This document shows, one piece after another, positions 55,401 to 64,000 of a stretch of DNA of 64,000 nt. The position numbers and the translations under genes were made by a program. The stretch is from assembly GCA_045531905.1 (NCBI GenBank), contig JAZSEY010000020.1, forward strand, positions 1-64,000, given 5' to 3'. The notes beneath the pieces were generated by a model. The model worked only from the letters and a program-made list of their open reading frames with translations, had not been told where the DNA came from and ran no database searches. The stretch is from RGIG6919 sp045531905 (GTDB lineage Bacteria > Bacillota > Clostridia > Lachnospirales > Lachnospiraceae). The first letter of the stretch is position 1; the number at the start of each line of letters is the position of its first letter.

Positions 55401-57449
55401 ATGAAATCAAAAACAGAACAAATCGGGATACATGTAATGGCATTGCTACTGGGAAGAGTTGGCATGCTGACCATGTATCCTTTTTTAACCGCATTTTTCC
55501 TAGCGGCGTACATAGAAGGTATGGGTTCGGGAAGTGTATTTGTTGCACTGCTGTTGGGCTTATGTAGTACATTGCAGTTTCCGGCTGTCATAAAATATAG
55601 CATTACGATTGTGGGTGTCATGTTGCTGCTAGAATTGGTGCAGGAAAGGCATATGACGCAGAAGCGAGGGTTTGTAGCATTTGTAGGGGCAATCATTTCT
55701 CTGATTTCTGCGGTTGCCACTTTGTATGTGCAGGGACAATTATGGACAAATCCGTATCTGCCAATGCTGGAGGCTTTTATTGTGTTTTCTGCAACTATTG
55801 TGTTTCAGATGGCTTTACATGCTATTCGTACAAGCCCCTGGGATTTGTTTTCTAAAAATGTGTATTGCATTAGTGTGATGAGTCTGTTTGTTGCTTTGTT
55901 ATTCGGTTTACCTGTTACTGCCAATGGTACTTTTTCTTTGTTGGGGCTGGTGGCCTTTTCCAGTGTGTTGTATGGCGGATATTGTTATGGCATGACCTTT
56001 GGCATCAGTTTAGGAGCTATTTGTGGAATTGTAATGGCATTGCAATATAGTGAAATTATGTTGCTAGGGGCATTTGTGATTATTGGGTTGGTAGTGGGGA
56101 TTGCCAGGGAAACAGGAAAGATGGCAAGTTTGATAGGTGCTGTGCTGGCATATGGTTTTTTAGGTCTATTGTATTCAGAGGCATTATTTGCAGTGGAGCA
56201 GTTACGGGCATTTGCCTCAGCATTGGTAGCATTTATCTTGACGCCAAAAGGAGTTTTGTATCAGCCTACCTTACATGTAACTGAACAGGAAAAAGCGCCT
56301 TTGCAGCAAACGATGCTGGAAAGTTACAGACAGCGCATGAGTGACTTGGGAAATGCCTTTGTAGAATTGTCGGGTAATTTTATGGAGTATAATGGACGAA
56401 AATCATTTCCAGTGGAGGCGGATAATGCATATCACGAAAGAATGTTGAAAGAGCGGGAAGTGATGTTAGGGCAAATTTCATCGTTGGGAGAAATGCTAGA
56501 ACAATATGCTGCCAATATGCAACCGGAAACACCACTTTCGAAATCTCAGGAAAATAGAATTAAGGTGGCACTTTGGGAAAAACAGATTGCAGTTGGTAAA
56601 CTGGCAATGTTTTATACACCAGAAGGGAAAAGTCGTATATACATGTATGCCCGCAATACAAAAGGAACTGTGATTACAGCAAAAGAAACGGCGAGAATTG
56701 TTGGAACGGTATTGCAAAAACATTTGAGGGTGACGGATGAAGGACGCAGTATTGTAGGGAGAGATGAAAGTTTGTTGGTATTTGAGGAGGCTCCTAATTT
56801 TTCTTATCAGACTGGGTTTATTAGTTCTAAGAAACATGGAGAGACATTGTGTGGAGATAGCAGTTACATGAGTCCGGTTTCCATGGAAAAAATGTTGTTA
56901 ATGATTTCTGATGGTATGGGCAGTGGTGAGGATGCATTTCGGCAAAGTGAGTTTTTGACGGATTCCATGGTGGAATTGATTTCTGCGGGAGTAGACCAAA
57001 AACGCGCAGTAGGTTTGCTCAATGCATTGATGAGTTTAAAATATCAGGGGGAAAAGTTTGCTACCTTGGACTTTTGCAGTGTGGATTTATATTCCGGGGT
57101 TGCTGAGTTTGTAAAATATGGAGCAGCGGCTACATTTATCAAAAGAGACAACTGGATTGAAACGATTCAGTCCACATCTTTGCCACTTGGAGCAGTGGCG
57201 GAAACGGAGGCAGATGTGACCGTGAAGAAACTGTTTCACAAAGATGCTGTGTTTCTGTGCTCTGACGGATTACTGGATTTGGTGCAGGGGGAGGATAAGA
57301 TTGCCGGTATGAAGGAGCACATTGATGCCTTAAAAGAGGAAGAGCCAGAAAGAATGGCAGCTGAACTCTATAAACGTATTGTGCGGGAGAGTGTGGAGGA
57401 GAAGCGGGATGATGCAACACTGCTGGTATTTCTGCTAAAAGCGGCATAG
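55401..57449 (+). CDS. spoIIE: Stage II sporulation protein E (PP2C phosphatase)
   Basis: 682 residues. About ten membrane helices in the first 300 residues (starting HVMALLLGRVGML), a central linker and a C-terminal PP2C domain with GETLCGDSSYM, ISDGMGSGEDA and FLCSDGLLDLV, the metal-binding aspartates. SpoIIE dephosphorylates SpoIIAA to activate SigF in the forespore and also acts at the septum. The start at 55401 has GGGAGG nine bases upstream. Slightly shorter than the B. subtilis protein (827), mainly in the central region, as usual in Clostridia. Confidence 0.95.
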   Translation: MKSKTEQIGIHVMALLLGRVGMLTMYPFLTAFFLAAYIEGMGSGSVFVALLLGLCSTLQFPAVIKYSITIVGVMLLLELVQERHMTQKRGFVAFVGAIISLISAVATLYVQGQLWTNPYLPMLEAFIVFSATIVFQMALHAIRTSPWDLFSKNVYCISVMSLFVALLFGLPVTANGTFSLLGLVAFSSVLYGGYCYGMTFGISLGAICGIVMALQYSEIMLLGAFVIIGLVVGIARETGKMASLIGAVLAYGFLGLLYSEALFAVEQLRAFASALVAFILTPKGVLYQPTLHVTEQEKAPLQQTMLESYRQRMSDLGNAFVELSGNFMEYNGRKSFPVEADNAYHERMLKEREVMLGQISSLGEMLEQYAANMQPETPLSKSQENRIKVALWEKQIAVGKLAMFYTPEGKSRIYMYARNTKGTVITAKETARIVGTVLQKHLRVTDEGRSIVGRDESLLVFEEAPNFSYQTGFISSKKHGETLCGDSSYMSPVSMEKMLLMISDGMGSGEDAFRQSEFLTDSMVELISAGVDQKRAVGLLNALMSLKYQGEKFATLDFCSVDLYSGVAEFVKYGAAATFIKRDNWIETIQSTSLPLGAVAETEADVTVKKLFHKDAVFLCSDGLLDLVQGEDKIAGMKEHIDALKEEEPERMAAELYKRIVRESVEEKRDDATLLVFLLKAA

Positions 57450-57527
57450 AGGGTTACTTGATTTTTTAGAGTATTTAGACTATCATGAAAACATCTGTGG
57501 CAAAATATGGATATAAGGAAAATGCAA

Positions 57528-58931
57528 ATGAAACGTATTATGGAGTACTGTGAAAAATTGCAAATGCTGGCTAAGGGAGATGGAATCATTCTAGGGCTAT
57601 CCGGTGGAGCAGATTCGGTGTGTCTGTTGCTTTTTTTGCATGCCATGCAACAAAAATACCAGTTGAGCATAAAAGCAGTACACGTACATCATCATATTCG
57701 TGGGGAAGACGCCAATCAGGATGCGCTGTTTTGCGAAAAACTTTGCAAACAGTTAGACATTCCCTTTGTGAAAATAGATGTTGATGTACCTGCTATGGCG
57801 AAGAAAAATGGGTTGACGGAGGAAGAAGCCGGTCGGTGTGCCAGATACGATGCATTTCAAACGGAACTGAGTCGGATGGGCTATCAAAAAATTGCGGTTG
57901 CACATCACAAACAGGATTTAGCTGAAACCATGATTTTTCATATGACAAGAGGAACTGGATTAAATGGTATGGTTGCCATGAGACCAGTCACCGGAAATAT
58001 TATTCGGCCATTACTTTCTATTACTCGACAGGAGATAGAAAGCATACTAAGTAGACATGGTGTGGAGTATCGACAGGATGTAACCAATGAAGATACTGCA
58101 TATTCCAGAAATTATATACGAAAAGAGATTATTCCAGCCTTGGAACAGGTAAATACTAAGGCGGTGGAACATTTTGCGACGTTGTCTGAGCAGTTGGCAA
58201 TGTCTCGGGATTTTATAGCGAATTGTACGCAAATGGCATATAACGATTGCGTGCAAAGGGATGCAGAAGCGTATTGTATTTTGCTGAACCAATTTCAGAA
58301 TTTGCATATGTGCTTGCAACAGGAAATCATTAAAAAGGTGATTGCTGATGTGGTTGGCACCATGAAGGATATTACCAATGTGCACATAACAGATGTTCTG
58401 GATTTGGTGAACAGTCAGAATGGAAAACGTATTATGTTGCCATATGGGTTGGAGGTTATGAAAGCCTATGATAAACTTTCATTCCATTTAGACTATGAGA
58501 GTTTGCCATGCGATTGGAAGGCAGAATTGTTACCAGGCACAAAGGAATTATCTTTGCCGGATGGTAGCCGGTTACAATATGAAATAACTGAACCAGTGAG
58601 TTTTCAATCTGCCACACAATGGAAAAAAGAGTATACGAAATATTTTGATTGTGATAAAATAACTAACACGTTAATCGTTCGACATCCAGAACCGGAGGAT
58701 TATTTGTTGGTGGATGAAATGGGACATCAAAAACCATTGAATCGGTATTTTATTGATGCAAAGATACCGGCGCATAAAAGGCAGTCTATGCTGGTGTTAG
58801 CAGATGGACATTTGGTGCTTTGGGTGTTGGGTTATCGAACAAGTGAGCATGCAAGAATTACTGACAAAACAAAAGGTATACTAAAAATATCATGGATAAA
58901 GGAAGGAATTGCGAATGACAGACAAGGTTAA
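57528..58931 (+). CDS. tilS: tRNA(Ile)-lysidine synthase
   Basis: 467 residues. The PP-loop SGGADSVCLL lies near residue 23, followed by VHVHHHIRGEDANQD and EEAGRCARYDAF, the core of TilS; the C-terminal domain contains RHPEPEDYLLV and ends in the TilS_C pattern (YRTSEHARIT). It changes C34 of the CAU-anticodon tRNA-Ile to lysidine and is essential. The ATG at 57528 is chosen because AAGGA lies nine bases upstream and the protein then starts just before the first helix; ATGs at 57507 and 57522 are alternatives. Overlaps hpt by 17 bases. Confidence 0.92.
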   Translation: MKRIMEYCEKLQMLAKGDGIILGLSGGADSVCLLLFLHAMQQKYQLSIKAVHVHHHIRGEDANQDALFCEKLCKQLDIPFVKIDVDVPAMAKKNGLTEEEAGRCARYDAFQTELSRMGYQKIAVAHHKQDLAETMIFHMTRGTGLNGMVAMRPVTGNIIRPLLSITRQEIESILSRHGVEYRQDVTNEDTAYSRNYIRKEIIPALEQVNTKAVEHFATLSEQLAMSRDFIANCTQMAYNDCVQRDAEAYCILLNQFQNLHMCLQQEIIKKVIADVVGTMKDITNVHITDVLDLVNSQNGKRIMLPYGLEVMKAYDKLSFHLDYESLPCDWKAELLPGTKELSLPDGSRLQYEITEPVSFQSATQWKKEYTKYFDCDKITNTLIVRHPEPEDYLLVDEMGHQKPLNRYFIDAKIPAHKRQSMLVLADGHLVLWVLGYRTSEHARITDKTKGILKISWIKEGIANDRQG

Positions 58932-59433
58932 AGTGTTGATTTCACAGGAAGAAGTAGAGAAGCGCATTCAGGAGATGGCAGATGCAATTAATCAGGAATA
59001 TGCAGGACGTACAGTGCACTTAATTGGTATTTTAAAGGGAAGTGTGTTCTTTGTGTGTGAATTGGCAAAAAGATTAACAGTACCTGTAACATTAGATTTT
59101 ATGTCTGTGTCAAGTTATGGAAGTGGCACAAGTTCATCAGGGATTGTAAAGATTAACAAAGATTTGGATGAGAGTATTCAGGGATTAGACGTGATTGTTG
59201 TAGAGGATATTTTGGATTCTGGTCGTACACTTAGTTATTTAAGAGAAGTATTGCTTACAAGAAATCCTGCATCTATGAAGATTATCACATTGCTTGATAA
59301 GCCGGACCGTCGTGTGGTTGAAGTGCCTTTAGATATGTCAGGCTTCAATATTCCGGATAGATTTGTAGTGGGCTATGGTTTGGATTGTGCCCAAAAATAT
59401 CGTAATCTCCCATACGTTGGTGTGATTGAATAA
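58915..59433 (+). CDS. hpt: Hypoxanthine(-guanine) phosphoribosyltransferase
   Basis: 172 residues. The PRPP loop VVVEDILDSGRTL (about 94-106) and the N-terminal SQEEVEKRIQEMADAI, LIGILKGSVFFVCELAKRL and DFMSVSSYG blocks are typical. It converts hypoxanthine or guanine and PRPP to IMP or GMP. It starts 17 bases inside tilS with AAGGA upstream; the tilS-hpt-ftsH order is the classical one in Firmicutes. Confidence 0.94.
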   Translation: MTDKVKVLISQEEVEKRIQEMADAINQEYAGRTVHLIGILKGSVFFVCELAKRLTVPVTLDFMSVSSYGSGTSSSGIVKINKDLDESIQGLDVIVVEDILDSGRTLSYLREVLLTRNPASMKIITLLDKPDRRVVEVPLDMSGFNIPDRFVVGYGLDCAQKYRNLPYVGVIE

Positions 59434-59456
59434 ATGAGACAAAAAAGGAGACAGTA

Positions 59457-61295
59457 ATGAAAAAAGATGCAAAGAATGGTATTATTCTGTATTTTGTGAT
59501 TTTGATATTGCTAGGGCTTGGCGCCTATGCGTATATTAATGGAATGAATACCAGAACGCAGGATAGTTATGATGTAAAAGGCTTTCAGGCTGATTTAGAG
59601 GCAGGTAATATTACGGAAATCAGAGTCCTACAGAATCAGGAAGTTCCTACCGGTTATGTAGAAGTCGTGTTTTCTTCCCGTAAGGTAAAGGGATTTTATA
59701 CTGCAGATGTGAGTAAAATTGAACAGATATATGCTGAGTCTGACAGTACTGCAAAATACTCCATGACTGATGTCAGAAAGCAAAGTACTTTCTGGTCAAA
59801 TTTGCCAATGATTATTCTGATTGTTATTCTCTTCCTGTTTTTATTCTCTATGATGGGAAGAGTTATGAGTATGAGAGGCGAAGGCGGCGGTGGTTCCGGA
59901 CCAAATTTTGGAAAGAGTCGAGCAAAGGTTGCCAATGAAAAGAACGTAAAAGTTCGTTTTTCTGATGTAGCAGGTTTAAAAGAAGAGAAAGAGGAGTTGG
60001 CAGAGGTTGTTGACTTCTTGATGGATCCTGCAAAATATACAAAATTGGGCGCCAGAATACCAAAGGGTATTTTGATGGTGGGTCCTCCAGGTACAGGTAA
60101 GACCTTGCTTGCTAAGGCCATTGCTGGTGAGGCTGGCGTACCATTTTTCAGCATTTCTGGTTCGGATTTCGTAGAAATGTATGTCGGTGTGGGTGCTGCC
60201 CGTGTTAGAGATTTATTTAGCGAGGCAAAGAGCAGTGCACCATGTATTATCTTTATCGATGAGATTGATGCGGTTGCAAGACGAAGAGGTTCTGGTCTTG
60301 GTGGTGGTCATGATGAGCGTGAGCAGACCCTCAATCAGTTGTTAGTAGAGATGGACGGTTTTGGTGTCAATGAAGGTATTATTGTCATGGCAGCAACAAA
60401 CCGTGTAGATATTTTGGATCCTGCCATTTTACGTCCTGGTCGTTTTGATCGTAAGGTTATGGTGGGAAAACCAGATGTACTAGGTAGAGAAGAAATCTTA
60501 AAGGTGCATACAAAGAATAAACCTTTAAGTGATGACGTAGATTTACATGAGATTGCAAGAACCACAGCAGGCTTTGCTGGTGCGGATTTAGAGAATCTTA
60601 TGAATGAGGCCGCAATCAGTGCAGCCAGAGAGAATCGTGCCTTTGTAAACAAAGAGGATACAGATAAGGCATTCATTAAAGTTGGTATTGGAACAGAGAA
60701 AAAGAGTCGTTTGGTTCCGGAAAAGGAAAAGCGTATTACTGCTTATCACGAGGCAGGACATGCTATTTTATTCCATTTGTTGCCAGATGTAGGACCTGTG
60801 CATACAGTTTCTGCAATCCCAACAGGTGTTGGCGCAGCTGGTTATACCATGCCTCTTCCTGAAAATGATAATGTGTTCATGACAAAGGGAAAAATGCTGC
60901 AAGAGATTAAGGTTGATTTTGGTGGTAGAATTGCTGAAGAATTAATCTTTGACGATATTACTACTGGAGCTTCTCAGGATATCAAACAGGCAACGCAGAT
61001 GGCAAGAAGTATGGTTGTGAAGTACGGTATGTCTGAAAAACTTGGTTTACTGAATTACGAGACATCTGATAATGAAGAGGTGTTTGTAGGTAGAGATATC
61101 GGCCATACAAAGGCATTTAGCGAAGATGTTACAAGTTTAATTGACCAAGAAGTGAAACGCATTGTAGATGAATGTTATGCAGATGCCCGACGTATTATAC
61201 AGGAGAATATCGACGTTCTTCATAAATGTGCGGCATTGTTGATTGAGAAAGAACGTATCGACCGCGCAGAGTTTGAAGCTTTGTTTGAAGAATAG
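59457..61295 (+). CDS. ftsH: ATP-dependent zinc metalloprotease FtsH
   Basis: 612 residues. Membrane helices at about 9-27 and 120-138 enclose an extracytoplasmic domain; then the AAA+ domain with Walker A GPPGTGKT, Walker B IIFIDEIDAV, SRH region NRVDILDPAILRPGRFDR, and the peptidase with HEAGH in AYHEAGHAILF, plus the third zinc ligand D in DFGGRIAEELIFDD. FtsH degrades damaged membrane and regulatory proteins. AAGGAG upstream of the ATG. It follows hpt by 23 bases and ends the conserved cluster. Confidence 0.97.
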   Translation: MKKDAKNGIILYFVILILLGLGAYAYINGMNTRTQDSYDVKGFQADLEAGNITEIRVLQNQEVPTGYVEVVFSSRKVKGFYTADVSKIEQIYAESDSTAKYSMTDVRKQSTFWSNLPMIILIVILFLFLFSMMGRVMSMRGEGGGGSGPNFGKSRAKVANEKNVKVRFSDVAGLKEEKEELAEVVDFLMDPAKYTKLGARIPKGILMVGPPGTGKTLLAKAIAGEAGVPFFSISGSDFVEMYVGVGAARVRDLFSEAKSSAPCIIFIDEIDAVARRRGSGLGGGHDEREQTLNQLLVEMDGFGVNEGIIVMAATNRVDILDPAILRPGRFDRKVMVGKPDVLGREEILKVHTKNKPLSDDVDLHEIARTTAGFAGADLENLMNEAAISAARENRAFVNKEDTDKAFIKVGIGTEKKSRLVPEKEKRITAYHEAGHAILFHLLPDVGPVHTVSAIPTGVGAAGYTMPLPENDNVFMTKGKMLQEIKVDFGGRIAEELIFDDITTGASQDIKQATQMARSMVVKYGMSEKLGLLNYETSDNEEVFVGRDIGHTKAFSEDVTSLIDQEVKRIVDECYADARRIIQENIDVLHKCAALLIEKERIDRAEFEALFEE

Positions 61296-61572
61296 GAATT
61301 ATATAAAATATACAAAGGTGTTTTGGTGCTGCTCCCCTTGGAGTTGGTAAAAAATGACATTTTTTGAGGGCGTCAAGGTCGAAATGCACAAAAGGACAAA
61401 GTTTTTGGAAGATTTTAACTTTGGTTATTGTCTAAATACACAAAAACTACCATAAATAAAAAAATTGTTTGTGCACACTTTTAAAATAAAATGCATATAA
61501 TAATACTTGTAACCCCCCCAATACATTATATAGTTTTTTGCTACACCCCATAAGTAACAAAATACCTTCTCC
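61296..61572. other. Intergenic region after ftsH, no gene seen
   Basis: An A/T-rich 277-base stretch with no supported gene on either strand. A TATAAT box at 61496-61501 has only weak -35 candidates (TGCACA at 61472-61477), and a C7 run (61513-61519) follows. A transcript from there would end at the terminator 61573-61605, about 100 bases long. It could be a small RNA; evidence is weak. Confidence 0.35.
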
Positions 61573-61605
61573 AAAAGGACAGCAGGTCGGATGGCTGTCC
61601 TTTTT
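61573..61605 (+). terminator. Intrinsic terminator
   Basis: AAAAGGACAGC (61573-61583), 10-base loop, GCTGTCCTTTTT (61594-61605). Strong stem and T run; it ends a transcript from ftsH or from the possible small RNA. Confidence 0.82.
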
Positions 61606-61615
61606 ACTTTGTGTA

Positions 61616-61640
61616 AAAGCCTCATTAGGAGGCTTTTTTG
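61616..61640 (+). terminator. Second tandem intrinsic terminator
   Basis: AAAGCCTC (61616-61623), loop attag, GAGGCTTT (61629-61636) and TTTT. Eleven bases downstream of the first terminator, before the GH13 gene. Confidence 0.72.
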
Positions 61641-61710
61641 CTTGTAAAATATACCATTGTGTTATACAATATCATAGGTGGATTTTCATACTTCCACGAG
61701 GAGGAGCATC

Positions 61711-63825
61711 ATGTTTAACGCATATGAAGATAGTTTAAAAGTGCAACGTCAGCAACAGTACGTCTTTCAGGCAAAGCCTGCATTGCGTTCAACTTATTTG
61801 TTTAGCGACGGTACAGAATATTATAGAAGTCCTGCACAGCCGGCAAAGGGCGACGTGATTACAGTTCGCTTCCGTACGGCTACGGCAAATGTGGACCAGG
61901 TATTTGTCATTTGCAATGGAGATAAGATTCCTATGACGGTGAAAAGACGTACAGCGATGTTCGATTTTTTTGAGGCGCAGTTACCGGTGGATGCAGATGG
62001 CAAGTATGAGTATTATTTTGAAGTTCGCTCGGCACGAATTGTATGCTATTACAATAAACTCGGTGTGCAAAAACAATTAAATCCTGATTATAACTTTGAG
62101 ATATGTTGTGATTTCTTTACACCGGAATGGGCAAGAGGTGCTGTATTCTATCAGATTTTCGTGGATAGATTTTGCAATGGTGATCCAACCAATGACGTAT
62201 TAGACAATGAGTATTGTTATATTGGCGAGGGTACAAAGAGAATTACCGACTGGGGTAAGTATCCGGATTCTATGGATGTCAGATGCTTTTATGGTGGTGA
62301 CTTACAGGGTGTCATGGATAAACTTGATTACCTGCAGAGTTTGGGTGTTGATGTTATTTACTTTAATCCGATTTTTGTATCTCCATCTAACCATAAGTAC
62401 GATATTCAGGATTATGATTATATTGACCCACATTTTGGAAGAATTGTATCTGATGAAGGTAACTGTTTGGAGAATGGTGACAAGACCAATAAGAATTCCA
62501 GCAGATACATTCGTCGTGTAACAGATAAAGCAAATTTGGAAGCGACCAATCAGTTATTTATCGAATTGGTAGAAGAAGTGCATAAGCGTGGCATGAAGGT
62601 AATCTTAGATGGTGTATTTAACCATTGTGGTTCTTTCAACAAGTGGCTGGATAAAGAATGCATTTATGAGAATCAAGAAGGCTATGAGGCGGGTGCCTAT
62701 ATCAGCAAGGACAGCCCATACCATACATTTTTCCGTTTCCATGATGAGAATGCATGGCCTTACAATGGTAGTTATGACGGATGGTGGGGGCACGATACGT
62801 TGCCAAAATTGAACTACGAAGATTCTCCGAAGTTATATGAATATATTATGAGAATTGCCCGTAAATGGGTTTCTCCACCATACAATGTGGATGGCTGGAG
62901 ATTAGATGTAGCTGCTGACCTTGGACATTCAGAGGAGTATAATCACAGTTTCTGGCGTGATTTTCGAAGAAATGTCAAAGAGGCCAATCCAAATGCAATT
63001 GTCTTGGCAGAGCATTATGGTGATGCTAAGAGTTGGCTTCGTGGTGACCAGTGGGATACAGTCATGAACTATGATGCATTTATGGAACCAATCACTTGGT
63101 TTTTGACCGGTGTTGAAAAACATAGTGATGAGTTTAGAGGAGATTTGCTTGGTAATCCGGATGCATTTATGGGAGCTATGAGACATCATATGTCTAGATT
63201 CCATCAGCAGTCTTTAGAGATAGCTATGAATGAGTTGTCGAATCATGACCACTCCCGTTTCCTGACCCGTACCAACAGACGTGTGGGTAGAACCCATACA
63301 TTAGGCCCTCATGCAGCAAATGAGAATTTGAATTATGGTGTGTTTCGAGAGGCGGTTGTATTCCAGATGACATGGCCGGGAGCGCCAACCATTTATTATG
63401 GTGATGAGGCTGGTGTCTGTGGTTGGACTGACCCGGATAACAGAAGAACCTACCCATGGGGAAATGAGAATCAGGAACTGATTGCTTTTCATAAAGATAT
63501 TATTCGTATCCACAAGAATTCAGAGGCTCTTATGAAAGGCTCTGTAATGTTCTTACATGGCGAGCATAAGTTGATTGCTTATGGACGTTTTACAGATAAG
63601 CAAAGAGTGGTTGTGGTACTGAATAACAATTTTGAAGATAAAGAAGTATCTGTTCCAGTTACCAGATTAGGCGTGCCTCATGGTGCAACGATGAAGCAGT
63701 TAATGTTGACAACAGAGCAGGGATATTTCTTAGAGTATATTGCGCATCCTGTAAACAGTGAGTTTATGACATTACAGATGCCGAAGATATCAGCCATGAT
63801 TCTAATACAGGAAGATTATTCCTAA
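61711..63825 (+). CDS. Glycoside hydrolase family 13 (neopullulanase/cyclomaltodextrinase-like)
   Basis: 704 residues. N-terminal domain (about 1-125) of the neopullulanase type, then a (beta/alpha)8 barrel with GH13 regions: DGVFNHCG (region I), DGWRLDVAADLGH with the nucleophile D (region II), IVLAEHYG with the acid/base E (region III) and ELSNHDHSRF with the stabilising D (region IV). Also FYQIFVDRFCNGD and GDLQGVMDKLDYLQSLGVDVIYFNPIF. It hydrolyses alpha-1,4 (and possibly 1,6) glucans in the cytoplasm, since no signal peptide is seen. Start at 61711 with AGGAGG seven bases upstream. A short beta-sandwich C-terminal domain follows the barrel. Confidence 0.9.
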   Translation: MFNAYEDSLKVQRQQQYVFQAKPALRSTYLFSDGTEYYRSPAQPAKGDVITVRFRTATANVDQVFVICNGDKIPMTVKRRTAMFDFFEAQLPVDADGKYEYYFEVRSARIVCYYNKLGVQKQLNPDYNFEICCDFFTPEWARGAVFYQIFVDRFCNGDPTNDVLDNEYCYIGEGTKRITDWGKYPDSMDVRCFYGGDLQGVMDKLDYLQSLGVDVIYFNPIFVSPSNHKYDIQDYDYIDPHFGRIVSDEGNCLENGDKTNKNSSRYIRRVTDKANLEATNQLFIELVEEVHKRGMKVILDGVFNHCGSFNKWLDKECIYENQEGYEAGAYISKDSPYHTFFRFHDENAWPYNGSYDGWWGHDTLPKLNYEDSPKLYEYIMRIARKWVSPPYNVDGWRLDVAADLGHSEEYNHSFWRDFRRNVKEANPNAIVLAEHYGDAKSWLRGDQWDTVMNYDAFMEPITWFLTGVEKHSDEFRGDLLGNPDAFMGAMRHHMSRFHQQSLEIAMNELSNHDHSRFLTRTNRRVGRTHTLGPHAANENLNYGVFREAVVFQMTWPGAPTIYYGDEAGVCGWTDPDNRRTYPWGNENQELIAFHKDIIRIHKNSEALMKGSVMFLHGEHKLIAYGRFTDKQRVVVVLNNNFEDKEVSVPVTRLGVPHGATMKQLMLTTEQGYFLEYIAHPVNSEFMTLQMPKISAMILIQEDYS

Positions 63826-63843
63826 TTAACTATGAAAAATTAC

Positions 63844-63872
63844 TTGCAAATAAAAGCTCATTGCAGTATAAT
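63844..63872 (+). promoter_or_regulatory. SigA promoter of the tRNA operon
   Basis: TTGCAA (63844-63849), 17-base spacer, TATAAT (63867-63872), 33 bases before the tRNA-Tyr 5' end. Confidence 0.75.
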
Positions 63873-63904
63873 AGGAAACTGTCAGTGAGCTTTTACTGAT
63901 ATTT

Positions 63905-63986
63905 GGACGGATTCCCGAGTGGCCAAAGGGGACAGACTGTAAATCTGCTGCAAATTGCTTCGATGGTTCGAATCCATCTCCGTCCA
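63905..63986 (+). tRNA. tRNA-Tyr (anticodon GTA)
   Basis: 82 bases. Acceptor stem GGACGGA (63905-63911) pairs with TCCGTCC, then discriminator A at 63986. Anticodon loop CTGTAAA has GTA, closed by CAGA/TCTG. A long variable arm (CTGCAAATTGCTTCG) is present, as expected for bacterial tRNA-Tyr, which is a class II tRNA. TGGTTCGAATCCA forms the T arm. The CCA end is not encoded. Confidence 0.92.
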
Positions 63987-63992
63987 TTGCAG

Positions 63993-64000
63993 GCCGGCGT
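63993..64000 (+). tRNA. Probable first bases of another tRNA (perhaps tRNA-Leu), cut by window edge
   Basis: Seven bases after tRNA-Tyr the sequence GCCGGCGT begins, matching the common start of bacterial tRNA-Leu genes. Only eight bases are visible, so this is a guess from position and those bases. Confidence 0.3.

Overview
The window reads as a low-GC, spore-forming Firmicute, most likely Lachnospiraceae (Clostridia). The reasons are the Bacillus/Clostridia order spoVT-hup-rqcP-yabP-yabQ-divIC-spoIIE-tilS-hpt-ftsH, Lachnospiraceae-style Rpn nucleases and BspA-like surface proteins, strong AGGAGG ribosome sites, A/T-rich codon use and SigA promoters. No rRNA, CRISPR array or complete transposon is present. 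One tRNA-Tyr and what looks like the first bases of a second tRNA close the right edge.

Layout: (1) 1-1620, four small leftward genes (GrpB-like, CPCC Cys-rich, two membrane proteins) separated by related ~50-80 bp imperfect palindromic spacers, resembling a gene-cassette array. (2) 1.7-6.0 kb, copper operon: CsoR, a CopA ATPase with a detachable C-terminal CopZ-like domain, and a helical protein, then a DUF1266 protein. (3) 6.1-8.8 kb leftward: membrane XRE regulator, nitroreductase, ArsB/NhaD-type permease. (4) 9.0-12.1 kb: IscR-type regulator, cysteine desulfurase, IscU scaffold and TcdA, with an IscR-like operator. (5) 12.1-16.9 kb: three cyclic-di-GMP enzymes in a row (EAL, PAS-GAF-GGDEF, Cache-GGDEF). 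(6) 17-20.2 kb: carB without carA. (7) 20.2-28.6 kb accessory-looking: two Rpn-family nucleases flank a 2043-residue secreted repeat protein, followed by a 122 bp multi-stem inverted repeat. (8) 28.6-35.1 kb: SDR enzyme, then a membrane MerR regulator, an aromatic-acid-exporter-like protein, a TPR-DUF4037-DUF4125 protein and an HGSNAT-like membrane acyltransferase. (9) 35.1-39.6 kb: NAD operon (NrtR-like regulator, nicotinamidase-like hydrolase, short Prs, NadV, NadE) behind a perfect 27 bp palindrome. (10) 39.6-45.0 kb: LTA-synthase-like sulfatase, response regulator, ABC transporter, histidine kinase. (11) 45.1-50.6 kb: AbgT transporter, amidohydrolase and M32 carboxypeptidase, which look like an uptake-and-hydrolysis module, then a fourth GGDEF protein. 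(12) 50.7-61.3 kb: conserved sporulation/housekeeping cluster interrupted by a NatAB-like ABC transporter. (13) 61.7-64 kb: GH13 glycosidase and tRNA.

The observations most worth following are the attC-like spacers at the left edge, the adjacent short Prs and NadV in the NAD operon (a pair that resembles the phage NAD-reconstitution pair), the multi-stem palindrome next to an Rpn nuclease, the in-frame internal start that would release a free copper chaperone from copA, and recognisable Spo0A/SigE/SigG-type promoter elements in front of spoIIE, yabP and spoVT. All functional calls come from reading motifs by eye; no database search or folding program was run.
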